A stretch of 26,608 bases of DNA, from contig VAYJ01000023.1 in assembly GCA_005888465.1 (NCBI GenBank), positions 1-26,608 of the forward strand, given 5' to 3'. The notes under the pieces are model-generated. The model ran no database searches. It saw only the letters and a program-made list of their open reading frames with translations, and was not told the origin of the DNA. Shown piece by piece: positions 1-7,072 of this stretch; position 1 is the stretch's first letter, and the number at the start of each line of letters is the position of its first letter. Made by a program: the position numbers and the translations under genes. The DNA comes from Actinomycetota bacterium. Its GTDB lineage: Bacteria > Actinomycetota > UBA4738.

Positions 1-308
1 GTCTTCCGAAGCCACGTGGCTGGCCGGTCCTCGATAGCACGGATCGGAGGAATCGCCACGTGGGTGAGGGTCTGGATCGGGCGCTGGCTTAAGGAGTGGC
101 GCCTTTTGCAGTGTTGATGGGAACGCCTTCCGAGGGGTCTCTGGCAATGGGCCCGGCGGGAACGAGCGAAAGTGCAAACCGATTGCAAACGTCCCGCGTG
201 TTACTCGCCGCTAGGAGCCGTCACCCGACGGCATGTGGCCCGCCCCGAATATGCACGTCACGCTACCTCTTGTCCGCGGTTGGCATCGGCCGTCACGATG
301 CGCGGGAA
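1..308. other. Left flank with no recognisable gene; possible end of an integrated element
   Basis: No reading frame here resembles a known protein. Frame 1 is open from the left edge to a stop at 115-117 and could be the tail of a gene starting outside the window, but its 38 residues match no family I know. A heptamer TGCAAAC is directly repeated at 173-179 and 184-190, eleven bases apart start to start. The stretch ends where the tRNA 3' half begins, so if that half-tRNA is an attachment-site scar this would be element DNA. That reading is inference from position. Confidence 0.3.
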
Positions 309-351
309 GCTCATAACCCAGAGGTCGACAGTTCAAATCTGTCCCCCGCAA
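309..351 (+). pseudogene. 3' half of an initiator tRNA (tRNA-fMet, CAT); probable attachment-site remnant
   Basis: The segment reads as the second half of a bacterial initiator tRNA. It has an anticodon loop CTCATAA (310-316), the 3' anticodon strand CCCAG, variable loop AGGTC, a T arm with 5-bp stem GACAG/CTGTC around TTCAAAT (327-343), the acceptor 3' strand CCCCGCA (344-350) and discriminator A351. The A at acceptor position 72 and the three C's after the anticodon loop are initiator features. The 5' acceptor strand, D arm and 5' anticodon strand are absent; bases 305-309 do not pair with CCCAG. Homology running from the anticodon loop to the 3' end is what tyrosine-integrase att sites in tRNA genes look like. 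The alternative is a tRNA with an internal deletion, because CGCGGG at 301-306 resembles the usual first six bases. It cannot form a functional tRNA. Confidence 0.75.
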
Positions 352-368
352 CGACGATCGAAGAGGTT

Positions 369-399
369 CGAGGCCTCGGCCTTCACGTGGTCGGCCTCG
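369..399. terminator. Hairpin between the half-tRNA and the minus-strand small gene
   Basis: CGAGGCC (369-375) pairs with GGCCTCG (393-399), seven base pairs, and an inner GGCC/GGTC helix extends it. It lies just beyond the minus-strand stop at 407-409. There is no clear U tract, so it would be an I-shaped terminator if it works as one. Confidence 0.35.
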
Positions 400-406
400 G
401 ACGCAA

Positions 407-697
407 TCAGTGGTTGGTCTTCTTCTTCCGAGCCTTACGGATCGTGCATTTGACGCTGGTTGGTTTCGTCTTCGCGGTGACCAGCTGGGTGGTCGCCATG
501 CTCGATCCGACGGCGGTTGCCTTCCCCTTCTGGATGATGGCCTGAACGCGACCCGGGATTACAAGGGCGGCGCTGAGCAGGAGCGCGGCGGTCACGGCCC
601 GAGCGGTGAGCCGGCGGCGGCCCGCGCCGGCGTCGGCGAACGCCCACGTGCGGGCGTCGTGGTTCTCGGAGCCTCGCGGGGCGGCCGAGTCTCGCAT
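407..697 (-). CDS. Putative small secreted or anchored Lys-rich protein, unknown function
   Basis: This 96-residue frame uses GC-rich third positions like its neighbours. It has an N-terminal stretch with arginines (GRRRLTAR) followed by a hydrophobic run and AVIP..VQA, which looks like a signal peptide cleaved near residue 53. The short mature part (about 43 residues) contains one Cys (KCTIRKA) and a very basic tail (ARKKKTNH). The frame stays open upstream to 940, so the start is uncertain: ATG 697 has no clear ribosome-binding site, and ATG 775 is possible. I recognise no family. It sits 55 bp from the half-tRNA, on the side expected to be native chromosome. It could still be a chance open frame. 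Confidence 0.35.
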   Translation of the reverse strand: MRDSAAPRGSENHDARTWAFADAGAGRRRLTARAVTAALLLSAALVIPGRVQAIIQKGKATAVGSSMATTQLVTAKTKPTSVKCTIRKARKKKTNH

Positions 698-849
698 GCA
701 CTCAAAGGGGTCGACCCGGCTGGTCGGTCCCTTGACGGGCGCGGCGACAAATGCCTCGATGGGACCACGCCCCATCACCCGACGCCGGCACCACAGTGAA
801 GGGCGGGGGACGTCGTGATGGCGCCCCGATCTAGCTGAGCGGTGTTCGC

Positions 850-855
850 TACGAT
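850..855 (+). promoter_or_regulatory. -10 element (TACGAT) for a leaderless start
   Basis: TACGAT matches TAnnnT and ends eight bases before the ATG at 864. Transcription would therefore start at or next to the start codon, which also lacks a Shine-Dalgarno sequence. No strong -35 is visible. Confidence 0.5.
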
Positions 856-863
856 GCCCGGGA

Positions 864-1373
864 ATGGACCTGATCACCGAGTTCCTTCGGCACAACACCA
901 TGATGAACGACCGGTTGGTCGCGGCCTGTCGCTCGCTCACGCCCGAGCAACTGTCCGCGACGGCCGCCGGGACCTACGGCAACGTCGGCGCGACGCTCGT
1001 GCACATCGCCAACGCGCAGGAGGGCTACGCGGCGCGGTTGCTCGAGGTGGAGCGGCCCGAGCGACTCGCCGAGGATCCGTTTCCCGGGTTCGATGCCCTC
1101 GCCGAGCGTTTCGCCCATGGGAACGAGCGGCTCGAGGAGGCCGCGACGCGACCCGCGAGCGATCGCCAGGTGACGGTCACGGGCGATGACCCGCCGGGCT
1201 CATGGTGGATGCCCGTGACGCTGTTCCTGCTGCAGGCGGTGAACCACGGCACCGAGCACCGGTCGCAGGTCGCCACCGTCCTCACCCAGCTCGGGGTCGA
1301 GCCTCCAGAGATGGACGGCTGGGCCTACTTCTTCGCGAGCGGGCACATGGTCCCGGTCGAGGGACTCGGATAG
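864..1373 (+). CDS. DinB-fold metal-binding protein
   Basis: A 169-residue protein of the DinB/YfiT four-helix-bundle superfamily. It opens with a helix typical of the fold (FLRHNTMMNDRLVAAC), has the first metal-ligand helix (LVHIANAQEGY, His near residue 48) and the paired C-terminal ligands in VNHGTEHRSQV, giving the usual three-histidine site. The family includes bacillithiol- and mycothiol-dependent transferases and many proteins of unknown role, so the substrate cannot be named. The terminal WAYFF segment is common in the family. The start at 864 is chosen because of the -10 box eight bases upstream; ATG 854 is out of frame. The stop codon overlaps the -10 box of the next gene. It probably acts in the cytoplasm in thiol-linked detoxification, by family analogy only. 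Confidence 0.85.
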   Translation: MDLITEFLRHNTMMNDRLVAACRSLTPEQLSATAAGTYGNVGATLVHIANAQEGYAARLLEVERPERLAEDPFPGFDALAERFAHGNERLEEAATRPASDRQVTVTGDDPPGSWWMPVTLFLLQAVNHGTEHRSQVATVLTQLGVEPPEMDGWAYFFASGHMVPVEGLG

Positions 1374-1377
1374 AATC
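1372..1377 (+). promoter_or_regulatory. -10 element (TAGAAT) for the cyclic-nucleotide-binding gene
   Basis: TAGAAT starts inside the TAG stop of the upstream gene. A transcript starting near 1384 would have a leader of about 40 bases containing the GGGAGGAG ribosome-binding site at 1412-1419. Confidence 0.45.
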
Positions 1378-1425
1378 CCCGACGCCCAGGGGGCCGGCGC
1401 GGTGCTGGCCGGGGAGGAGCGGGAC

Positions 1426-1848
1426 GTGGCCAGACACGACCCTGTCAAGATGCTCGCGGCGGTGCCACTGTTCTCCGAGCTCTCGAAGAAGGACCTCGTA
1501 GCACTCGCCCGGTCGGCCAAGGAGGTGCACCACCCGGCGGACGCCGTCCTCGCGCGTGAGGGCGAGGCCGGGCTCGGCTTCTTCCTGATCGTGGACGGGA
1601 CGGCGACGGTGACGGTCAACGGGCGTACGCGCGCGAGGATGTCCCCCGGGGACTTCTTCGGCGAGATCTCGCTGCTCGACAACGGGCCGCGATCGGCGAC
1701 CGTCACGTCCGACTCGCCGATCCACATGCTCGGGCTCACCCAGTGGGTCTTCAAGCGACTCGTGGAGAGCAATCCCGCGATCGCCATGAAGATGCTGAAG
1801 ACCATGGCGTCGCGCCTTCGAGCCTCCTCGAAGATCATCAGCGCGTAA
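1426..1848 (+). CDS. Stand-alone cyclic-nucleotide-binding domain protein
   Basis: A 140-residue protein made almost entirely of one cyclic-nucleotide-binding (CRP-type) beta roll. It begins with the typical LFSELSKKDLVALA, and the phosphate-binding cassette reads GDFFGEISLLDNGPRSATVT with the Glu and Arg that hold the sugar-phosphate. There is no helix-turn-helix or other effector domain, so it is not a CRP-type transcription factor by itself; it more likely relays cAMP or cGMP by protein contact. GTG 1426 is chosen because GGGAGGAG lies six to seven bases upstream; GTG 1402 in the same frame has no such site. It has its own -10 box and is followed by a hairpin, so it may be monocistronic. 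Ligand identity is not shown by the sequence. Confidence 0.85.
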   Translation: MARHDPVKMLAAVPLFSELSKKDLVALARSAKEVHHPADAVLAREGEAGLGFFLIVDGTATVTVNGRTRARMSPGDFFGEISLLDNGPRSATVTSDSPIHMLGLTQWVFKRLVESNPAIAMKMLKTMASRLRASSKIISA

Positions 1849-1849
1849 G

Positions 1850-1870
1850 CGTCGCCCGGCCGCCGCGACG
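1850..1870 (+). terminator. GC-rich hairpin after the cyclic-nucleotide-binding gene
   Basis: CGTCGC (1850-1855) pairs with GCGACG (1865-1870) around a nine-base loop, one base after the TAA stop. There is no U tract. Confidence 0.35.
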
Positions 1871-1880
1871 TCCGGCCGTG

Positions 1881-1886
1881 TAGCCT
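1881..1886 (+). promoter_or_regulatory. -10 element (TAGCCT) for a leaderless start
   Basis: TAGCCT fits TAnnnT and ends ten bases before ATG 1897. No ribosome-binding site separates them, so the LLM oxidoreductase mRNA is probably leaderless. Confidence 0.45.
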
Positions 1887-1896
1887 CGGGACCGTC

Positions 1897-2901
1897 ATGC
1901 ACCTCGGCGTCGACGTGGGCGGAGACCTCCGGACGCTCGCCGCGCACGCGCGCGACGTCGAAGACGCCGGGTTCGAGAGCGTCTGGGTCGCCGAGACCTC
2001 GCGCTCCGCGTTCGTCCAGGCGGCGCTCGTGGCCGCCGCGACGTCCCGCGTGACCGTGGGCACCAACATCGCGCTCGTGTTCCCCCGAAGTCCAACCCTC
2101 ACTGCGATGGCCGCCCGAGACCTCGCGGAGCTCTCGGGCGGCCGGTTCATCCTGGGCCTCGGGAGCCAGGTCAAACGGGTCAACGAGCAACGCTTCGGGG
2201 TGCCGTTCTCCCACCCCGCCCCGAAGATGGAAGAGGCGGTCACGGTGATCCGCGAGGTGCTCGCCACCTACGACGGCGCCGCGATCCTGCACCGCGGCAC
2301 CCACTACACGGTCACCATGCCGCCGTTCCCGGGTGCCGGGCCGCCACCCGGACCGCTGCCGATCTACGTCGCCGCGGTGAACGTCCGGATGGCGGAGGTC
2401 GCGGGCGCCTGCGCCGACGGGGTGCTCGGCCATCCGATGACGAGCCCCGAGTACGTGCGCGACGTGCTCGGGCCGGCCGTGACTCGCGGAGCCGAGGCTG
2501 CGGGCCGCCGTCCCGAGGACGTCTCGATCTCCACGGGCGTGATCCTGCAGGTGAGCGACGACCGCGACCTCACGCGTCGCGAGGCGGCGCTGCAGATCGG
2601 CTTCTACGCCACCACGCGGACGTACCGACCGGTCCTCGAGCGGCACGGCTTCGGGGACCGGGTCGAACCGCTTCGTCGCGCGTTCGCCTCGGGAGACCAC
2701 GCCGGCATGGTCGAGATCGCCCTTCCGATGGTCGACGCGTTCGCGATCGCCGGGCCCGTCGACGAGTGCCGGGATCGGCTCCGGGCCTACGAGGGGATCG
2801 CGGACCGGGTCATCCTGGGAGGCGCTTGGGTGGGTCCGTCGGAGGACCGCCTCCTGGAGAACCACCGGGCGATCCTCGAGGCCTTCGCACCGGGACGATG
2901 A
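1897..2901 (+). CDS. Luciferase-like (LLM class) flavin/F420-dependent oxidoreductase
   Basis: A 334-residue TIM-barrel protein of the bacterial luciferase-like family. Recognisable segments are ARDVEDAGFESVWVAET near the N-terminus, TSRVTVGTNIALVFPRSP, ARDLAELSGGRFILGLGSQ with the following cap region, and the C-terminal IAGPVDECRDRLRAY. Length and motifs fit the actinobacterial subfamily often assigned to cofactor F420 (TIGR03617-like). It overlaps the flavin reductase start by four bases (ATGA), so the two are translationally coupled. That context also allows an FMNH2-dependent two-component monooxygenase fed by the reductase. The substrate is unknown. The start is fixed by the conserved N-terminal strand and the -10 box directly upstream. 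Confidence 0.88.
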   Translation: MHLGVDVGGDLRTLAAHARDVEDAGFESVWVAETSRSAFVQAALVAAATSRVTVGTNIALVFPRSPTLTAMAARDLAELSGGRFILGLGSQVKRVNEQRFGVPFSHPAPKMEEAVTVIREVLATYDGAAILHRGTHYTVTMPPFPGAGPPPGPLPIYVAAVNVRMAEVAGACADGVLGHPMTSPEYVRDVLGPAVTRGAEAAGRRPEDVSISTGVILQVSDDRDLTRREAALQIGFYATTRTYRPVLERHGFGDRVEPLRRAFASGDHAGMVEIALPMVDAFAIAGPVDECRDRLRAYEGIADRVILGGAWVGPSEDRLLENHRAILEAFAPGR

Positions 2902-3401
2902 CCGACACGGACCCGATCACGCTTCGCCGGGTCATGGGCCACTTCGCAACCGGCGTCACGGTGGTGGCCACCCGCCACCTCGGCGGCGGCATGTGCGGCC
3001 TGACGGCGAACGCGTTCACCTCGCTCTCGCTCTCCCCGCCGCTCGTCCTGGTCTGCGTGGATCGGAGCTCGCTCACGTTCCCCTGTATCCAGGCGAGCGG
3101 TCGGTTCGCGGCGAGCGTCCTGTCGGCCGAGCAGCACCAGGCGTCGGTTCGATTCGCCGAGCGGCACGAGGGAAAGTTCGACGGCATCCCGCATCGCATG
3201 GGTACGGCGGGCATGCCGATCCTCGAGGGTTCGCTGGCCCACCTCGACTGCGAGGTGGAGGCCGAATACCCGGGGGGCGATCACGTCATCCTGGTGGCGC
3301 GCGTGACCGATGCCGGCTCCCGCGACGGCCTGCCGCTGGTGTTCTTTCGCGGCGGCTACACGACCATCGCGGAGCCGGTCGTGAACGAGGAGCCCGAATG
3401 A
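2898..3401 (+). CDS. Flavin reductase family protein (FMN-binding split barrel)
   Basis: A 167-residue flavin reductase-like protein of the HpaC/NTA-monooxygenase component B type. It starts LRRVMGHFATGVTVVAT, contains the flavin-binding GLTANAFTSLSLSPPLVLVC, and keeps FAASVLSAEQ and the GDHVILVARV strand of the split barrel. Such proteins use NAD(P)H to reduce free FMN or FAD for a partner monooxygenase. The ATG lies within the stop of the LLM oxidoreductase gene and its own stop overlaps the next start by four bases, so three genes form a coupled operon. The obvious partner is the oxidoreductase immediately upstream. Nicotinamide and flavin preference cannot be read from the sequence. Confidence 0.88.
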   Translation: MTDTDPITLRRVMGHFATGVTVVATRHLGGGMCGLTANAFTSLSLSPPLVLVCVDRSSLTFPCIQASGRFAASVLSAEQHQASVRFAERHEGKFDGIPHRMGTAGMPILEGSLAHLDCEVEAEYPGGDHVILVARVTDAGSRDGLPLVFFRGGYTTIAEPVVNEEPE

Positions 3402-4318
3402 GCGAGGCCGAAGCCGGGATCCCGCCCGAGGTTCGCGACCTCCTCCAGGAGCGAGAGGACGCCCGGGCCGCGAAGGACTTCGCCGCCGCCGACCGGTTTC
3501 GGGAGCGGATCCGCGACGCGGGCTTCGAGATCGCCGACGGCCCGGCCGGGCCCGTCCTGGAGCCGCGAGCGCCCTCGGGGCCCCGAGTGGTCCGCCCGGC
3601 CGACGCGCCGGACCGCCTCGGTGAGCCGGCGACGGTGGACGCGTCGGTGCACTGGATCGTGGAAGGGTGGCCGCACGACGTGGCTCGCGGGATCACCTCG
3701 TTCGATGCCCACGCGGGCACGCGCTCGATCCAGCACGTCGTCGTCGACGTGCGCGGGACGGCGGAGGCCGTCGACGAACCGTGGCCGTCCCACGCGGAGA
3801 CCCTCCGTCTCCCCGAGGGGACCGGGTGGGCGACCGGGCGAAACGCGGGGCTTCGCGGGTCGACCGGCGCCATCGTGATGGTCGCGGACGGATCGATCGA
3901 GGTGACGGGCGACGTGCTCACGCCCCTCGCGCAGGCCCTGGCCGACCCGTCGATCGGCGTCACGGGCCCGTTCGGGATCTCCTCACCCGACCTGCACGAG
4001 TTCCACGAGTCGCCCGGCCCCGACGTCGACGCGATCGAGGGATACCTCATGGCCTTCCCGCGGTCGCTCCTGGAGGACGGTCTTTGCTTCGACGAGAAGT
4101 TCCGCTTCTACCGGACCGCCGACATCGAGCTGTCGTTCCAGGTCAAGGCCCGGGGGCTGCGCGCAACCGTGACGCCCCTTCCCCTGCGCAGGCACGAGCA
4201 CCGGATGTGGGCGAACACGCCGGAGGAGGAGCGCGCGCGCCTGTCGAAGCGGAACTTCTATCGATTCCTCGACCGATGGCGCGGCCGGACCGACCTGCTG
4301 GTCGGCGACGGACCCTAG
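3398..4318 (+). CDS. Fusion: CysS C-terminal-tail-like domain plus GT2-like glycosyltransferase
   Basis: A 306-residue protein with two parts. Residues 10-56 (including LLQEREDARAAKDFAAADRF and the following GFEIADGPAGPVLE) closely match the helical hairpin that ends cysteinyl-tRNA synthetases, where R..ARA.KDFA.AD..R is followed by G..I.DTP.G. Residues 80-300 look like a family 2 glycosyltransferase: GWATGRNAGLRGSTGA (the nucleotide-sugar region), VADGS in place of the usual DxD, and the acceptor-side YLMAFPRSLL..G..FDEKFRFY and ADIELSFQVKARG. No signal peptide or membrane helix is visible, so it is cytoplasmic or peripheral. The start overlaps the flavin reductase stop (ATGA). Its stop shares CTAG with convergent ftsH. 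Donor and acceptor are unknown; the DGS variant may weaken metal binding. Confidence 0.8.
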   Translation: MSEAEAGIPPEVRDLLQEREDARAAKDFAAADRFRERIRDAGFEIADGPAGPVLEPRAPSGPRVVRPADAPDRLGEPATVDASVHWIVEGWPHDVARGITSFDAHAGTRSIQHVVVDVRGTAEAVDEPWPSHAETLRLPEGTGWATGRNAGLRGSTGAIVMVADGSIEVTGDVLTPLAQALADPSIGVTGPFGISSPDLHEFHESPGPDVDAIEGYLMAFPRSLLEDGLCFDEKFRFYRTADIELSFQVKARGLRATVTPLPLRRHEHRMWANTPEEERARLSKRNFYRFLDRWRGRTDLLVGDGP

Positions 4319-6375
4319 TCGGGCCGGGCCGGGACTTCCTCGCCGAGCCCGCTCGGGATGCCGTCGTCCGCGGTTCCGGCCACGATGTCCGGCCCCGACG
4401 GCACGGACTTGGATGCCGCCTGGCCGTTCTCCGAGCGCCGCTCCGCCGACTCCTTCGCGAGCTCGTCGTGTGTGGGGATGGGCACCCTGCCCTCGACGTA
4501 GTCGCTCAGGGCCTTGCCGTCGATGACCTCGCGCTCGACCAGGACCTTCGAGAGCCGGTCCAACAGGTCCCGGTCCTTCCGCAGGATCTCCCCGGCCCGG
4601 TCGTGTGCCTCGTTCACCAGGCGACCGACCTCCTCGTCCACCAGCTTCGCCGTCTGCTCGGACATCTCCGGGCCCTGCCCGGGGAAGAGGAACCGGCCAG
4701 TGTTCGATCCGAACCCGTCCCGGCCGAACGAGAGCGGGCCGAGCGCCGGGCTCATGCCGAACTCCACGACCATCGCGCGCGCGATCTCCGTCGCCTTCAG
4801 CAGGTCGTCGGCCGCACCGGTGGAGATCTCGTCGAAGACGACCTCCTCCGCCGTGCGGCCGCCGAGCGCGAAGGCGAGCCGGTCGAGGAGCTCCGGCTCG
4901 GTCATCAGGTAGCGGTCCTCGAGCGGGCGCACCATCGTGATGCCGAGGGCGCCGGCACCCCGCGGGATGATCGTGACGCGGTGCACCGGGTCGATGTTCT
5001 TGAGGCGAAGGCCGACAAGGGCGTGGCCCATCTCGTGGGTGGCGACGCGGACCTTCTCCTTGTCGGACATGACCCGGCTCTTGCGCTCGAGCCCTGCGAC
5101 GGTTCGGTCGATGGCCTCTTCGAGCTCGTCCATGCCGACGCTGTTCTTCTCCCGCCGCGCGGCGAGGAGTGCCGCCTCGTTCACCACGTTCGCGAGGTCG
5201 GCGCCGGTGAAGCCCGGCGTGCGCGAGGCGAGGATCCGAAGGTCCACGGCCTTGTCGACGGCGACGCCACGCGCGTGGACCTTGAGGATCGCCTCACGGC
5301 CGCGCAGGTCGGGGCGGTCGACGACGACCTGACGGTCGAAGCGGCCGGGGCGCAGGAGCGCCGGGTCCAGGACGTCGGCGCGGTTCGTCGCCGCCATGAG
5401 GATCACGCCCTTGGAGGTGTCGAATCCGTCCATCTCGACCAGGAGCTGGTTCAGCGTCTGCTCGCGTTCGTCGTGCGAGCCGAACGACCCGCCGAGCGCG
5501 CCGGCGCGCGACTTGCCGATCGTGTCCAGCTCGTCCAGGAAGACAAGGCACGGGGCCTTCTCCTTCGCCTGCTGGAAGAGCTCCCGGACGCGCGCGGCGC
5601 CGAGGCCGACGAACATCTCGACGAACTCCGAGCCCGACATGTAGAAGAAGGGGACCGCGGCCTCGCCGGCCACCGCGCGGGCGAGGAGCGTCTTGCCACA
5701 ACCCGGCGGGCCGAGCAGCAGCACGCCCTTGGGGATGCGGCCACCGAGGCGCTGGTACTTCTTCGGCGTCTTCAGGAACTCGACGATCTCGCGGAGCTCC
5801 TCCACGGCCTCGTCGAGGCCTGCCACGTCCGAGAACGTGGTCTTCATCTCCTTGCGGTCGTAGATCTTCACGCGGTTCTTGCCGAGGTTCAGCGCGCTCG
5901 CGGCGCCCCCACCCGCCATCCGGCGGATCAGGAAGAACCACAGGAGCGCGATGAGCGCGATCCAGATGACGGCCTGGATGATGAAGCCGACGAGCGCGCT
6001 CGGCTGCTTGCCGGCGACCGGCACGTTCGCCGAAGCGAGCTGCGCCACCAGGTCCTGGGTCTGGAAGTTCGTCGGGAGTGTCGCCTTGAAGACGCGATCG
6101 TCCTTGAGCGTCCATGTGATGCTGTCCGGCGCGATCGCGACGTCCTTCAGCTGGCGCTCCTGGAGCGCGTTGTAGAAGTTGTTGAGCGTGGCGCTCTGCT
6201 GCGTACGGCCGACGCTGTTCGTGAACAGGATGGCCACGACCACGAGGGCCCCAACGATCACGAACAGCGACAGGCGCCTCGGGCTGCGCCCGCCGCCCTG
6301 GCCACCGGACGATCCCCCCTGGAAGTCGAAGCCCTGCCAGCGGCCCCGGCGGTTCCCTCCCTGATTGTCGGACAT
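4315..6375 (-). CDS. ftsH: ATP-dependent zinc metalloprotease FtsH
   Basis: A 686-residue membrane-anchored AAA+ protease that degrades misfolded and regulatory proteins at the cytoplasmic face of the membrane. After a Gly/Arg-rich N-terminus come TM1 (about 36-54), a short extracytoplasmic domain, and TM2 (about 126-150). The AAA module has Walker A GPPGCGKT (222-229; most FtsH have Thr where this has Cys), Walker B ending in DE (281-282), and the second region of homology NRADVLDPALLRPGRFDR (331-348). The protease has HEMGH (447-451; HEAGH is commoner) with the third zinc ligand probably Asp524. The last 45 residues are a low-complexity tail. GGGAAGGAT precedes the ATG. It is convergent with the glycosyltransferase gene and divergent from sigR, an unusual neighbourhood since many actinobacterial ftsH genes sit near hpt/tilS and folE. 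Confidence 0.97.
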   Translation of the reverse strand: MSDNQGGNRRGRWQGFDFQGGSSGGQGGGRSPRRLSLFVIVGALVVVAILFTNSVGRTQQSATLNNFYNALQERQLKDVAIAPDSITWTLKDDRVFKATLPTNFQTQDLVAQLASANVPVAGKQPSALVGFIIQAVIWIALIALLWFFLIRRMAGGGAASALNLGKNRVKIYDRKEMKTTFSDVAGLDEAVEELREIVEFLKTPKKYQRLGGRIPKGVLLLGPPGCGKTLLARAVAGEAAVPFFYMSGSEFVEMFVGLGAARVRELFQQAKEKAPCLVFLDELDTIGKSRAGALGGSFGSHDEREQTLNQLLVEMDGFDTSKGVILMAATNRADVLDPALLRPGRFDRQVVVDRPDLRGREAILKVHARGVAVDKAVDLRILASRTPGFTGADLANVVNEAALLAARREKNSVGMDELEEAIDRTVAGLERKSRVMSDKEKVRVATHEMGHALVGLRLKNIDPVHRVTIIPRGAGALGITMVRPLEDRYLMTEPELLDRLAFALGGRTAEEVVFDEISTGAADDLLKATEIARAMVVEFGMSPALGPLSFGRDGFGSNTGRFLFPGQGPEMSEQTAKLVDEEVGRLVNEAHDRAGEILRKDRDLLDRLSKVLVEREVIDGKALSDYVEGRVPIPTHDELAKESAERRSENGQAASKSVPSGPDIVAGTADDGIPSGLGEEVPARPD

Positions 6376-6405
6376 GGACGTCGATCCTTCCCCTGCGAAG
6401 TCTCT

Positions 6406-6434
6406 ACGCTACATCTTCCCAGGGGTTTCACTAA
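6406..6434 (-). promoter_or_regulatory. Candidate ftsH promoter
   Basis: On the minus strand TTAGTG and TAGCGT are separated by exactly 17 bases. The -10 ends 30 bases before the ftsH ATG, leaving room for the GGGAAGGAT ribosome-binding site. The -35 is a weak match. Confidence 0.35.
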
Positions 6435-6472
6435 AGACCACCCGAAGCCCGATCCTGGTATGACTGGGTACC

Positions 6473-7072
6473 ATGCCATCACGGTGCGACGTGGAACCTG
6501 AGGCCAAGCGCGCAAAGACCGAGCTGACCGAGCGCTTCGAGCGGGACGCGCTCCCGCTCCTGCCGGGCATGTACTCGGCGGCCTTCCGGCTCACCCGGAA
6601 CGCCTCCGACGCCGAGGACCTGCTGCAGGAGACGTTCCTTCGCGCCTACCGAGGGTTCCACCAGTTCCAGGAGGGCACGAACCTCAAGGCGTGGCTCTAC
6701 CGGATCCTCACGAACACGTTCATCAACAGCTATCGCAAGAAGCAGCGGGAGCCGCTCACGATCTCCGACGACGAGGTCGAGGACTGGTACCTCTACTCGA
6801 AGATGCGCGAGGAGGGGCTCGAGCCGTCCGCGGAGGCCACCGTGCTCGAGTCGCTCCCCGACGAGGACGTGCAGGAGGCGCTCTCGTCCCTGCCGGAGCA
6901 GTTCCGGGTGGCGGTCCTGCTCGCCGACGTCGAGGGGTTCAGCTACAAGGAGATCGCCGAGATCACCGCGGTGCCGATCGGCACGGTGATGTCGCGTCTG
7001 CACCGGGGAAGAAAGGCCCTGGAGCGACGGTTGTGGGATGTGGTCAGGGAGCGAGGACTTGTCCGAGATTAG
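6473..7072 (+). CDS. sigR: ECF sigma factor of the SigR/SigH (thiol-oxidative stress) type
   Basis: A 199-residue ECF sigma factor. Region 2 covers about residues 26-92, with FRLTRNASDAEDLLQETFLR and LKAWLYRILTNTFINSYRK. Region 4 covers about 134-188, with LSSLPEQFRVAVLLADVEGF, the helix-turn-helix YKEIAEITAVPIGTVMSRLH and RGRKALERRL. Both regions read like Streptomyces SigR and mycobacterial SigH, which switch on thioredoxin, mycothiol and protein quality-control genes under disulfide stress. Its stop lies inside the downstream anti-sigma gene (35-base overlap), which fixes the partner. TATGAC at 6459-6464 ends eight bases before the ATG, a possible leaderless start. I did not find a convincing GGAAT-N18-GTT autoregulatory site upstream. 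Confidence 0.92.
   Translation: MPSRCDVEPEAKRAKTELTERFERDALPLLPGMYSAAFRLTRNASDAEDLLQETFLRAYRGFHQFQEGTNLKAWLYRILTNTFINSYRKKQREPLTISDDEVEDWYLYSKMREEGLEPSAEATVLESLPDEDVQEALSSLPEQFRVAVLLADVEGFSYKEIAEITAVPIGTVMSRLHRGRKALERRLWDVVRERGLVRD

Noticed and set aside
96..545. A plus-strand frame spanning the half-tRNA
   Set aside because: It reads through the tRNA remnant and the hairpin, has no domain and no ribosome-binding site.
1282..2865. A 527-codon open frame on the minus strand
   Set aside because: Antisense to the cyclic-nucleotide-binding and LLM genes, with no recognisable domain.
3667..6501. A 944-codon open frame on the plus strand
   Set aside because: It lies antisense to ftsH and the glycosyltransferase gene; its composition is very rich in Arg and Asp and it matches no family. 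It is a by-product of GC-rich third positions.
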